A DNA stretch of 64,000 nt from JBDNJM01 sp041687755. Its GTDB lineage: Bacteria > Planctomycetota > UBA1135 > GCA-002686595. Made by a program: the position numbers and the translations under genes. The notes beneath the pieces were generated by a model. That model was not told where the DNA came from. It ran no database searches and was given only the letters and a program-made list of their open reading frames with translations. This document shows, one piece after another, positions 44,454 through 52,612 of the stretch. The stretch is taken from contig JBDNJM010000040.1 of assembly GCA_041687755.1 (NCBI GenBank), positions 1-64,000 on the forward strand, read 5' to 3'. The stretch's first letter is position 1, and every line of letters starts with the position of its first letter.

Positions 44454-46142
44454 ATGGCCCTCTGGAACAAGTTCTGGCCCCGCCGGGAGCCTCCTCCTAG
44501 TCCAAGCTCTCCGAGTTCCGGCCCCGTGCACGCGTTGCGTGTCGCGCGCGCCTACCACGAGCAGACCAAGCACAATTTCCAGCGCTATGCCACGGGGCCG
44601 CAGGAGCTCGATTGGGACACCCAACCGAATCCGTTCCGACGCTTCGCTGAAGCGCCGACCTCGCGCCTGGTGCTTCCGGACGGCGATGCGGGACCGGACT
44701 ACGGACAGGCGCTGGTCGAGGGGCTCGTCCCGTCGGCCCCGCTCGACCCCACCAGCATCTCGCGCTTGCTCTACGACAGCCTGGCGATCTCCGCGTGGAA
44801 GGAGGCCGGGGAGGCGCGCTGGGCCCTGCGCGTGAACCCATCGAGCGGGAACCTCCACCCGACCGAGGGCTACCTGATGCTGCCGCCCATGGACGAACTC
44901 GGAGGCAGCGCCGGCGTCTACCACTACGCGCCGCGTGAGCACGTGCTTGAGCGTCGCGCCGCACTCCCCGCAGAGCTCTGGCAAGCCCTGGGCCTGCCCG
45001 CGGGTAGTTTCCTCGTCGCCCTGAGTTCCATCCACTGGCGTGAGTCCTGGAAGTACGGCGAACGAGGGTTCCGTTACTGCCAGCACGACGTCGGGCACGC
45101 CCTAGGGGCGCTCGCGATCGGCGCGGCCGGACTCGGTTGGCGCGCGCGCCTCGTGCAGGACATCGGAACGCGCGATATCGGTCGATTGATCGGGCTCGCG
45201 GACACGGCCGACCATCCGAGCTCCGAGGCCGAGTACCCCGACTGTCTCGTGAGCCTGGGCCCCACAGAAGACGAGCCGCGGCTGGGCGCCGTCCCGTTCG
45301 CACGCTTCGACGACTTGCCTTGGGCGGGGACCCCGAATGATCTCTCGCCGAACCACCTCGATTGGGAGGCGATCGAGGTGACGGCGGAGGCCGTGCGCAA
45401 GCCCACCGGTGCACCGCCCCTACCGCCCTGGCCACGCGACGGCACGGCCGAACCCGTGGAGAGCGGTCTGAACGGCCTGCGTGAAGTCGTTCGTCGGCGG
45501 CGTAGCGGCCTCGCCTTCGACGCTCAGACCGGCCTGCCCGCGGCGACGTTCTTCCGCATCCTCGAAAGCTGCATGCCCCGCGCCGGGCGTGTGCCCTTCG
45601 CCCAGTTCCCATGGAGCCCGCGCCTGCACCTCGCCGTGTTCGTGCACCGCGTCGAGGGACTGACCCCTGGTCTGTATTGGCTGCAACGTGACCCCGCCAG
45701 CGCGGAGGCCGTGCGTGCCGCCTGCCGCGAGGAGTTCCTGTGGACACCCGCGGAAGGAAAGCCGGATGCGCTGCCGCTCTCACTGTTGCTTCCCGCGGAC
45801 CTACGCGGTCAGGCGACCTCGATCTCTTGCGGCCAGGCGATCGCAGGCGACGGCGCCTTCAGCCTCGGCATGCTCGCGGAATTCGATCGCTCACTCGACG
45901 ACCACGGCGCGTGGTTCTACCCCCGGCTCTATTGGGAAGCGGGCGCCCTCGGTCAGGTGCTCTACCTGGAAGCCGAGGCGGTCGGGCTCCGGTCCACGGG
46001 CATCGGTTGTTACTTCGACGACCCCATGCACTCAATCCTCGGACTCCGATCGAGTGCCCTGCAGAGCCTCTACCACTTCACGGTCGGTAAACAGGTCGAC
46101 GACCCGCGCCTGACGGATAGACCCGCGTACCCCGCGCCCTAG
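44454..46142 (+). CDS. SagB-type double nitroreductase-domain protein
   Basis: A 562-aa FMN oxidoreductase with two nitroreductase-like halves. The first (ALRVNPSSGNLHPTEGYLML, FRYCQHDVGHALGALAIGAA) and the second (RRRRSGLAFDAQT, GQVLYLEAEAVGLRSTGIGCYFDD) both match SagB/ThcOx dehydrogenases, which oxidise azolines to azoles in some RiPP pathways. No precursor peptide, cyclodehydratase (YcaO) or other RiPP gene is seen nearby, so the role here is probably different. The N-terminal ~20 aa are Pro/Ser-rich. Monocistronic. Confidence 0.85.
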   Translation: MALWNKFWPRREPPPSPSSPSSGPVHALRVARAYHEQTKHNFQRYATGPQELDWDTQPNPFRRFAEAPTSRLVLPDGDAGPDYGQALVEGLVPSAPLDPTSISRLLYDSLAISAWKEAGEARWALRVNPSSGNLHPTEGYLMLPPMDELGGSAGVYHYAPREHVLERRAALPAELWQALGLPAGSFLVALSSIHWRESWKYGERGFRYCQHDVGHALGALAIGAAGLGWRARLVQDIGTRDIGRLIGLADTADHPSSEAEYPDCLVSLGPTEDEPRLGAVPFARFDDLPWAGTPNDLSPNHLDWEAIEVTAEAVRKPTGAPPLPPWPRDGTAEPVESGLNGLREVVRRRRSGLAFDAQTGLPAATFFRILESCMPRAGRVPFAQFPWSPRLHLAVFVHRVEGLTPGLYWLQRDPASAEAVRAACREEFLWTPAEGKPDALPLSLLLPADLRGQATSISCGQAIAGDGAFSLGMLAEFDRSLDDHGAWFYPRLYWEAGALGQVLYLEAEAVGLRSTGIGCYFDDPMHSILGLRSSALQSLYHFTVGKQVDDPRLTDRPAYPAP

Positions 46143-46909
46143 AACGAACTCGCGGCCTAGGGCGCGGAGCGGGGCGTAGCAGGCTCTCCCTGAAGGCAAT
46201 GGAAAGGGTCGCTGTGGCGCATCCGCGAACCTCCCACCCGCACGGGCGCTGGGAGGAGACTCTTGCGGGTCCCTTTCGGATGGGACGCTCCGGTTGGGAC
46301 ACCGAACAACCCTAGGCTCATTGGCATCGACACTCGCCACGCGACCCCTCTCAACCTTGCCGCTCCTGTGCCGCCCCCGTCGCAGTGCTCGATCGCTGTT
46401 GCAGCCGCTCCCGTGATGGGCTGCGGCGACGGCAAGGTCAATGCGGGATGTATGGGGCAAGCAACCCAGAGAGCTGCGTGAACGGACCATCTGACGAGCA
46501 GGACGTCTCTGACGTCCGTTCGTGAGCAGACCGAAGCCGCGTGGGAGCGACAACCGACCAGCGGAGGATCCCGAGAGGCTTGGGTCCCGCTCTAGTCGAG
46601 GCCCTTCCCAGAAGGCCTTCTCTTTCGGCGAAGGCTGCTTGAACCGCCAAACTTTCGACTTAGTCCAGCCTCTGACACGCGTGGGAACGCGCGGAGGTGA
46701 GAGTGGTAAACCAACCCGTTCCGAGTTGGAACCAGGTTCGACATTGTCTTTCTGAGTTGGTGAGCCTGCGTAAGGCGTTCGAGACGCAAGGACATCGCGC
46801 CTTCGTACCCTCTGGATGAGGCTTGGGCTCCCGATTCACTGGTCCCCGAGGAGATTGGAACCCCCTACATGGCAGCTTGAGCACGGAAGAGCCGTGATCG
46901 CCAGATAGC
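46143..46909. other. Long spacer with recombinase-tail scar (copy 2)
   Basis: The 767-bp gap holds copy 2 of the recombinase-tail repeat at 46701-46771 (reading NQPVPSWNQVRHCLSEL). No intact coding frame is convincing elsewhere. It sits between the SagB-type gene and a frameshifted methyltransferase and looks like a decayed insertion site. Confidence 0.5.
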
Positions 46910-47730
46910 ATGCACGTCGTGACCAAGCCGACGTCCGACAGCTCGTTCAACGAAGACGTAGCTGCCTTCTACGAATCGACACTCGTCCCACTCATCTTCG
47001 AGAACTACGCCGACGACCTCGCGGCCAGAGCGCGGGCGCTCAATCCTGCGTGGGTACTGGAAGTCGCGTGCAGAACTGGCGTAGTCATGCGTGCCCTTGC
47101 CTCGTCTCTACCCGGGGCGTGCGCGATCACCGCAAGCGACCTGAACGAGGCAATGGTCGCGCACGCAAAACGAGTGGCACTTCCCGCCGCGAGACGTGGC
47201 GACCAGCGGACGTGATGGCGCTCCCGTACGCCGACGCGACCTTCGACGCCGTCGTCTGCCAGTTCAGCGCCATGTTCTTCCCAGATCGCGCCGCCGCCTA
47301 CCGAGGGATCCGCCGAGTGCTGCGCCCAGGCGGCACGTTCCTGTTCAATAATTCGAACAGTATCGAGGACAACGAATTCGCCGACGTCGTCACCGAAGCC
47401 GTCGGCTCGCTCCATCCAGAAGACCCTCCGCTGTTCCTCGCCCGGACTCCTCACGGCCACGGACTCCCCGCTGAAATCGAAGGCGACGTGGAAGCCGCTG
47501 GCTTCGGCCGGTGCTCACTGAACCAGCGCGACGACGTCAGCCCAGCCCCGGGCCCCGAAGTACCGGCCATCGCCTGTGTACAGGGCACTCCGTTGCGCAA
47601 CGAGATCGAGGCCCGGGATCCTGGTGGCCTCGAACGCGCCACGGAAGTCGCTACCGCAGCCCTCCGGGAGCGCTACGGGGACGGGCATATCCAGGGGCGG
47701 ATTAGTGCCGTGGTGGTCGCCGCCTGCTGA
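46910..47730 (+). pseudogene. Frameshifted SAM methyltransferase
   Basis: The first frame (MHVVTKPTSDSSFNEDVAAF ... WVLEVACRTGVVMRAL ... AITASDLNEAMV) carries motif I and II of a UbiE/Methyltransf_11 enzyme and ends at 47215. The rest (WRPADVMALPYADATFDAVV, RRVLRPGGTFLFNN) is read in another frame up to 47730. A single frameshift near 47190 separates them. Either a pseudogene or a sequencing error; it lies at the left edge of the tRNA-Glu island. Confidence 0.7.
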
Positions 47731-47769
47731 GCCGACCTCACAGCCTCTTCGAGTCGAGGCGGCGAGAGA

Positions 47770-47839
47770 TGGTGACCCTGGGGGACTTGAACCCCTGTCG
47801 CCAGGATGAAGACCTGCCCGCATCCCCTGCTCTTGGGCC
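47770..47839 (-). tRNA. Pseudo-tRNA-Glu / left attachment site (attL candidate)
   Basis: On the minus strand this reads a T-arm (GGGGTTCAAGTCCCC), an anticodon arm with loop TCTTCAT and a terminal GGGTCACCA, clearly related to the intact tRNA-Glu at 63405. One base of the acceptor side is missing, the anticodon stem has a mismatch, and the D-arm half is not tRNA-like. Similarity ends at the anticodon stem, the usual extent of an integrase-duplicated tRNA 3' end. Probably not a functional tRNA. Confidence 0.6.
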
Positions 47840-47840
47840 A

Positions 47841-48215
47841 CTAGGCTCGACTTAGGACCACCCCACAGAGTGTGTCGGTGCTGGTGTCGGTGGTCGTGTG
47901 CGGAAGACGAGGCCGAACTGGGCACCGCAACGATGCGTGGGACTCAGCAGGAAGCGGTTCAAGCGCCGCACCGAGTCTGTCGGCCTTGGCGTTGCTGTTG
48001 AACAGGCTGCGGATCTCGGTCCTGGTCGGCCCCTCGGGTGGGGCGCGTAGCGCACCGATGATCTGGTCCGCAACGGGGCCGCCGAGGCTGCCCCCGAAGA
48101 CGTACGCCGCCGGGTCCTCGGCGTGCACCCAGACGGCAAGCGCCGCCAGAAGATGAACGCGACGCACCACCGTGCTCATGTCGAAGAGCGCGTACACTAT
48201 GGAGATCCGTGTCAC
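47841..48215 (-). pseudogene. Remnant of DUF3987/primase-type replication protein
   Basis: The 124-aa frame (VRRVHLLAALAVWVHAEDPA, YVFGGSLGGPVADQIIGALR, GPTRTEIRSLFNSNAKADRL) resembles the C-terminal HTH region of DUF3987/primase-like proteins of mobile elements, where A-x-W-x-Y, FG-x-x-x-G-x-P-x-A-D and G-x-T-R-T-E-I are conserved. Everything upstream of this part is absent. It abuts the pseudo-tRNA, so it is probably left over from an earlier element at this site. Confidence 0.55.
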
Positions 48216-48332
48216 TTGTGCTTCCGCTCGAGCCTCGCGGCTGGGCCCGTGTTATTATTACCGGTTAACTTCGCCACACTTGGCCGCCTGTGAACAAACG
48301 GGGTTCATACCGGCCGCATCCCTACACACGTA

Positions 48333-49694
48333 ATGCAGATCTCACGCGCTCTTAACTGCCTCGTCCCCTTGGCAGTATTGGCCGCCTTTGCACAAGTCGG
48401 TGGCGCACAGAGCTACACGATCGTGGACCTCGGTTCCCTCAGCACGAATCCCCTGCACGAGGTGCACGCGGTCGCACTGAACGACCGCGGTCACGTCCAC
48501 GGGACGAACGAGCTGAATGGCGGGTTCGGCACACCCAAGGTGCACAGCTTCCTTTGGGACGGAGCGTTGCAGCACATCTGGCCGATCAAGCCGGCGCTCT
48601 CTATTGGCGGCGGCGTAAACGACCTGGATCAAGTCGTGGGACACTCGACCGCGGGCTCGGGGAAGATCCACGGCTACCTCTGGGAGAACGGCGCCACGAG
48701 CGACATCCACGTGGGCCTGTTGAACTTCAGCCACGCGAACGACATCAACCGCGCCGGTTACGTGTGCGGCAGCAACTCGATGTTTGTATCAGGGCAGATC
48801 GTCGCGCAGTTCCGCGCGTACCTCAGACAACCCAATGGTGCTTGGTCAGACCTGGGCTCGCTTGGTGGGACGCAGGCATTTGGGAGAGCGCTGAACAACA
48901 AGAACGAGGTCATCGGCACATCGACGAATAACCTCGATCAGACGCGCGGCTTTGTGACGCTGGGCGGCGGGCCGATGGTCGACCTTGGCTTCGTGGCGAG
49001 CAGCTGGATCACCCCGCGCGCGATCAACGACATGAGCGTGATCGCCGGCCTCTCCAACTCACAGGCGGGCACTCTGCGCCCCGTCAAGTGGCAAGCCGGT
49101 AGCGCGTTCGACCTTGGTACGCTCGGCGGACCCGAGGGCCGCGCGGACGGCATCAACGAGCACGGCGACATCGTCGGCTCGACCGACGACGGCACCGGGC
49201 AAGAGCGCGCGACGCGTTGGGCGGGCGCGGGCCCCGAGGACCTGAACGCGCTGATCCCCACCGGTACTGGCTGGTTCCTGGGCGGAGCCTCGGACATCAA
49301 TAATCTGGGCGAGATCTGCGGTACCGGCACGATCGGCGGCTCGACGCGCGCGTACCGCCTGACACCAATCACCAGCGCGCCGCGCCTGGCCGGCTTCCAA
49401 CTCGCAATCGCGGGCGCCGACGCGGCGCTGTTCGGCCTGGGCTTTCAGCCCGGCGCCACGGTCTTCATCATCTTTGGTTTCGCCGCGGGCTCGCCCCCCG
49501 TGCCCGGCTGCCCCGGACTCAACGCGGGCATCGCCGCACCGCAGATCCTGGCCGCGACCCCGGTCGACGTGGACGGCCGCATCGAGCTGCCGCTGAGGCT
49601 GCCCGCAAGCATCGCGGAACTGAGCGTCCTGTTGCAGGTCGTCGATCCTGTGAACTGCACGGTCAGCGACGTCATCAGGCAAACGTACTTGTAG
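48333..49694 (+). CDS. Secreted HAF-repeat protein
   Basis: A 453-aa exported protein with signal peptide (ALNCLVPLAVLAAFAQVGGA). The body has HAF-type extracellular repeats built from LGSL/LGTLGG, A-x-x-I-N-x-x-G-x-V-x-G and W-x-x-x-x units (for example DLGTLGGPEGRADGINEHGD). The C-terminal ~90 aa (GFAAGSPPVPGCPGL ... VVDPVNCTVSDV...TYL) form the same tail domain as the hydrolase at 3479. It lies inside the tRNA-Glu island although its style is that of the host chromosome. A hairpin terminator follows. Function unknown. Confidence 0.82.
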   Translation: MQISRALNCLVPLAVLAAFAQVGGAQSYTIVDLGSLSTNPLHEVHAVALNDRGHVHGTNELNGGFGTPKVHSFLWDGALQHIWPIKPALSIGGGVNDLDQVVGHSTAGSGKIHGYLWENGATSDIHVGLLNFSHANDINRAGYVCGSNSMFVSGQIVAQFRAYLRQPNGAWSDLGSLGGTQAFGRALNNKNEVIGTSTNNLDQTRGFVTLGGGPMVDLGFVASSWITPRAINDMSVIAGLSNSQAGTLRPVKWQAGSAFDLGTLGGPEGRADGINEHGDIVGSTDDGTGQERATRWAGAGPEDLNALIPTGTGWFLGGASDINNLGEICGTGTIGGSTRAYRLTPITSAPRLAGFQLAIAGADAALFGLGFQPGATVFIIFGFAAGSPPVPGCPGLNAGIAAPQILAATPVDVDGRIELPLRLPASIAELSVLLQVVDPVNCTVSDVIRQTYL

Positions 49695-49722
49695 CCGCCG
49701 ATTGGCGGCTTCCCTTCATTTT
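49693..49722 (+). terminator. Intrinsic-type terminator after HAF-repeat gene
   Basis: A 7-bp stem AGCCGCC/GGCGGCT with loop GATT overlaps the stop codon at 49692-49694 and is followed by TCCCTTCATTTTT, a T-rich tail. This is the clearest intrinsic terminator in the window. Confidence 0.7.
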
Positions 49723-49848
49723 TCGGTATTGTTTCGGCTGAACCAATGTTCGCTCTGGCGCCGGTAAAAACAGGGGGAGCGTGCTTCCGCCGCCGCCTGT
49801 TACGACACCAACCTTAGCTCGTTCGCTTGAAGCGGATTACGCGCAAAG

Positions 49849-51293
49849 TTGTCTGCGATGACGATGAGCACCGCAGTCAGAAGCAAGCTGCAAGTGTCAC
49901 GCGCCAAGTGTTCGAGCGCGGCGTGCGACCTGCATCGGCGCGCCGCACGTAACCCGCAGGTTCAGCTTGAGATCATGGAGTTGCTGACCAAGTACGGCCT
50001 CTCGATCGAGTTCATCGACGGGGCCTGCGACCCGAGCACGGCAATCGGAGAATACTTCCTCAGCTTGCAGGCTGCTCAGTCCCGGTACATGGTGCGCAAC
50101 CTCTCCGAGAGCACGCAACGAAGCGTGAAACGGCTCGTCGATCAAGGACTCTTCGTAGGACGTGCTCCGTTTGGTTATAGAAACGTCCGTGTCAACAGGC
50201 GCGCCTGCGCCGTTGTCGATGAAGAGAACGCGGAGAAGGTTCGCCGCATTTTTGAACTGTACGCCTTCGCCGATCACACGCTCGACAGCCTTGTCGTTGC
50301 CCTTTGGGATGAAGGACTCAGGTACACGACGAAACAGCCGCAGTTCAAGCGCAAGCACCTCCACGACATCCTCGGTGATCGTGCGTACATCGGCGATCTG
50401 ACGTACAAGGGCGAGCGGTTCCCCGGCGCTCACGAGACGGTCATCGAGCGCACCACCTTCCGTCGAGTGCAAGTCCGCCTCGGAGGTCGAACCGACATGA
50501 AGCACTCCCTCACCTTCTCTCACGGGCTCCTACGCTGCGGGCATTGCGAGCGACAGATCACGGGGGAGAGCAAGCTCAAGGCCTTGGCCTCCGGGGAGAT
50601 CCGAGAGTACGTGTACTACCGATGCGCCCGCTACAAGAGCCCTGGGCACCCGAGTGGCCTGCGGGTGAGGGACCAGGACCCTCGACGAGCAGCTCTTGGC
50701 TCTATTCGATCGCCTGCGCGTGGACGACCCCGAGGTCCGGGAGTGGTTCGCGGAGGCCCTACGAGCGCGAACGCGCTCCTCGCAGGAGCTTGCGACAGCG
50801 AGACTCGACAAGCTCCAGGCGCGGTTGACGCGCGTCCGCCACATGCGCGACGAACTTCTCAATGGCCGACTCGCCGGTGAGATCGAACAGGATGTCTACG
50901 CGGCCAAGGGCACCGAGCTGCGTGATGAGGAAGCCCGGCTCAAGGATCTGATCGACACGATCGAGGAGCGAACTTCCGATGAGAGCGATCTCATCGCCAA
51001 AACGTTCGGACTATCACAACGCCTGCGGGAGCAGTGGCTTGCAGCCGATCAGCCCGCCAAGCGTCGCATCCTCAAGATCTTGAGTTCGGACTGGACGCTC
51101 GAAGGCAAAATCCTCACCCCGGTGCTCAGGAAGCCGTTCGACGTACTCGTTCGAGGCTTCGCGGGAGCGATGGGTGGAAGTGGTGAACCACAGCATCCCG
51201 AGTTGGAACCAAGTTCGGGGGTGGCTCAGGGAGCTGGAAACCCTGCGCGTGGGTGTTGAGGGGGCCTCGATTACCCCCAAGGCATCAGCCTAG
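49849..51293 (+). pseudogene. Broken large serine recombinase
   Basis: The first frame starts inside a recombinase: LTKYGLSIEFIDGACDPST, then LSESTQRSVKRLVDQG and GRAPFGYRNV of the catalytic domain end, the Recombinase domain and the zinc ribbon (LLRCGHCERQITGES). The N-terminal Y-x-R-V-S-x segment with the nucleophile Ser is missing. At ~50680 the frame shifts; DEQLLALFDRLRVDDPEVRE and the long coiled coil follow in another frame. A further shift near 51160 would lead into ERWVEVVNHSIPSWNQVRGW, ending at 51293. At least one truncation and one or two frameshifts: inactive. Confidence 0.75.
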
Positions 51294-52159
51294 AGGCACT
51301 CGGAGTGCGTTCTGATGACTCCCTTAGAGGATTAGAACTCCATAACGAGGAGAACGGGAAGAGCGGAGAGGTTGACGCGAGGAACAGGGGACAGAGGACC
51401 GGGGCTGACGATTGCCTCTCCAGCGGCCCCAGGGGAGCGCCACGCATCTGTCGAGAGATGACTGGGCCTCTCGCTAGTTGGCTCCGATGACGCCGGGGGA
51501 AGAGCGTCCTGCGCCTTGGAAGCCGGAGTCCGCGACGCAATCCCTGCTGTGTCACAAGAACAGCCCAATGGCCCGTGATTCGCGACACACTGAAGGGGGG
51601 GGTGTGAAGCCTTCCCTAAGAGCTTCGTAGAGAGCCCGCGCACATCGGCCCCACTGTTCGCGCCCCGACGGTCGAGCGGCCTGTCTGCTTTGTGGAGGGC
51701 GGCTCGCCCGGTCGGCACGCTCGCGGAGCAATCACAATGCCCCGAGACGCTGGCAAGAAGTCCCGGAGCGCACCGCCTAGCCGCTGTGCAGTACCTCCAA
51801 AGTGAACTGGGCGGGGCTCGATGGTGAGTGTCGAACACTCTGCCCAGGGCCAGAGTTCAGTTGCCATGAGCCGCCGAATCGGCTCTTGCTGGTGTTTCTG
51901 GGCCGATCCGTCGGCTGGACACAGTGTTCACGATCCAGGCGCTTGAGGACCAAACAGCCTGTGCACTCGATGATCGCCTCGCTGTCAGTCAGGGCTTGGC
52001 AGCCACACGAGAGTTCCTCGATGGTGGGTTTCGCCCCACAACGGGCCGCTCATCGAAAACAGTGCGCGTGATGCCCGGCCTCACGTTGAACGGGGACGCA
52101 CCCCCCTGTAGGGTTTGCTGACTTTGATAGACCTTGCAGCCTTGCAGGAGATCACCACG
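51294..52159. other. 866-bp spacer ahead of the restriction-modification operon
   Basis: No convincing coding frame on either strand. The stretch probably holds the operon promoter. At 51919-51930 lies ACACAGTGTTCA, which recurs as a 12-mer at 60583-60594 just after the operon. Confidence 0.5.
51919..51930 (+). repeat. 12-bp direct repeat flanking the R-M module (left copy)
   Basis: ACACAGTGTTCA occurs here and at 60583-60594, bracketing 8.65 kb that contains the HTH gene, the whole hsd operon and the M48-like protease gene. The right copy is the centre of a palindrome CTGAACACAGTGTTCAG; the left copy is GGACACAGTGTTCACG. It may be the core site of the neighbouring tyrosine recombinase or a regulator operator. 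Confidence 0.45.
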
Positions 52160-52390
52160 ATGAACCTCAGCGACTACCTCCGCACCTCACAAGCAGCCGA
52201 GTTCCTCGGTGTGAGCCCCGGAACCGTTCGGAACTGGGAGAAGCAGGGGAAGCTCCGTGCCCACAAGCTCCCCCAGAACGGTTACCGCCTGTTCCTCAAG
52301 GCGGACCTGGAAGTCGTCCTGCGGGAGGTGCAGGACTCAGGCGAGGGCTCAAGCGCACCCAGCCCCCCTCCGGGCAAGAGGAAGGCATGA
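52160..52390 (+). CDS. Helix-turn-helix (MerR/excisionase-like) protein
   Basis: A 76-aa protein using ATG at 52160 (MNLSDYLRTSQAAEFLGVSP, then GTVRNWEKQGKLRAHKLPQN). TSQAAEFLGVSPGTVRNWE is the HTH_17/MerR-like DNA-binding fold found in excisionases and small regulators, here followed by a Pro/Ser/Gly tail. It is 40 nt upstream of a small ORF and ~220 nt upstream of hsdM, so it may control the R-M operon or serve an island recombinase. Confidence 0.8.
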   Translation: MNLSDYLRTSQAAEFLGVSPGTVRNWEKQGKLRAHKLPQNGYRLFLKADLEVVLREVQDSGEGSSAPSPPPGKRKA

Positions 52391-52430
52391 GCGCCCCACT
52401 CGCATCGGGGTCAACCAGGAGAGAGACAGA

Positions 52431-52610
52431 ATGACAATCACAATCAGACCGGCGCTGGAGACACCGCCCCGGACGCGACTCTCGGGCCATCGCCCGGCTG
52501 AAGGTCCAACTCCCGAGAGCTGCACGCCACGGATCAACCGGGTGGGCCTCCACACCTATCTCGGCGGCACGACTGCGCCGCTCGACCACCCCACCGCTCC
52601 GGCAGCCTAA
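52431..52610 (+). CDS. 59-aa small protein preceding hsdM
   Basis: An ATG preceded by a good ribosome-binding site (AGGAGAGAG, 7-8 nt upstream) opens a 59-codon frame (MTITIRPALETPP...HPTAPAA) that stops 2 nt before the hsdM ATG. It is Pro/Thr/Arg-rich and matches no family I know. The tight spacing suggests that it is translated and coupled to hsdM; it could be a leader or an anti-restriction/regulatory peptide. Confidence 0.55.
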   Translation: MTITIRPALETPPRTRLSGHRPAEGPTPESCTPRINRVGLHTYLGGTTAPLDHPTAPAA

Positions 52611-52612
52611 CG

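Noticed and set aside
44454..46142. Azole-forming RiPP cluster around the SagB-type gene
   Set aside because: No YcaO/cyclodehydratase, precursor peptide or transporter gene is visible on either side.
47770..47839. Second functional tRNA-Glu
   Set aside because: Acceptor and D arms do not fold, one base is missing and the anticodon stem is mismatched.
51332..51838. 168-aa minus-strand frame in the spacer before the hsd operon
   Set aside because: Low-complexity Ser/Pro/Arg composition, no domain, overlaps several other equally long frames.
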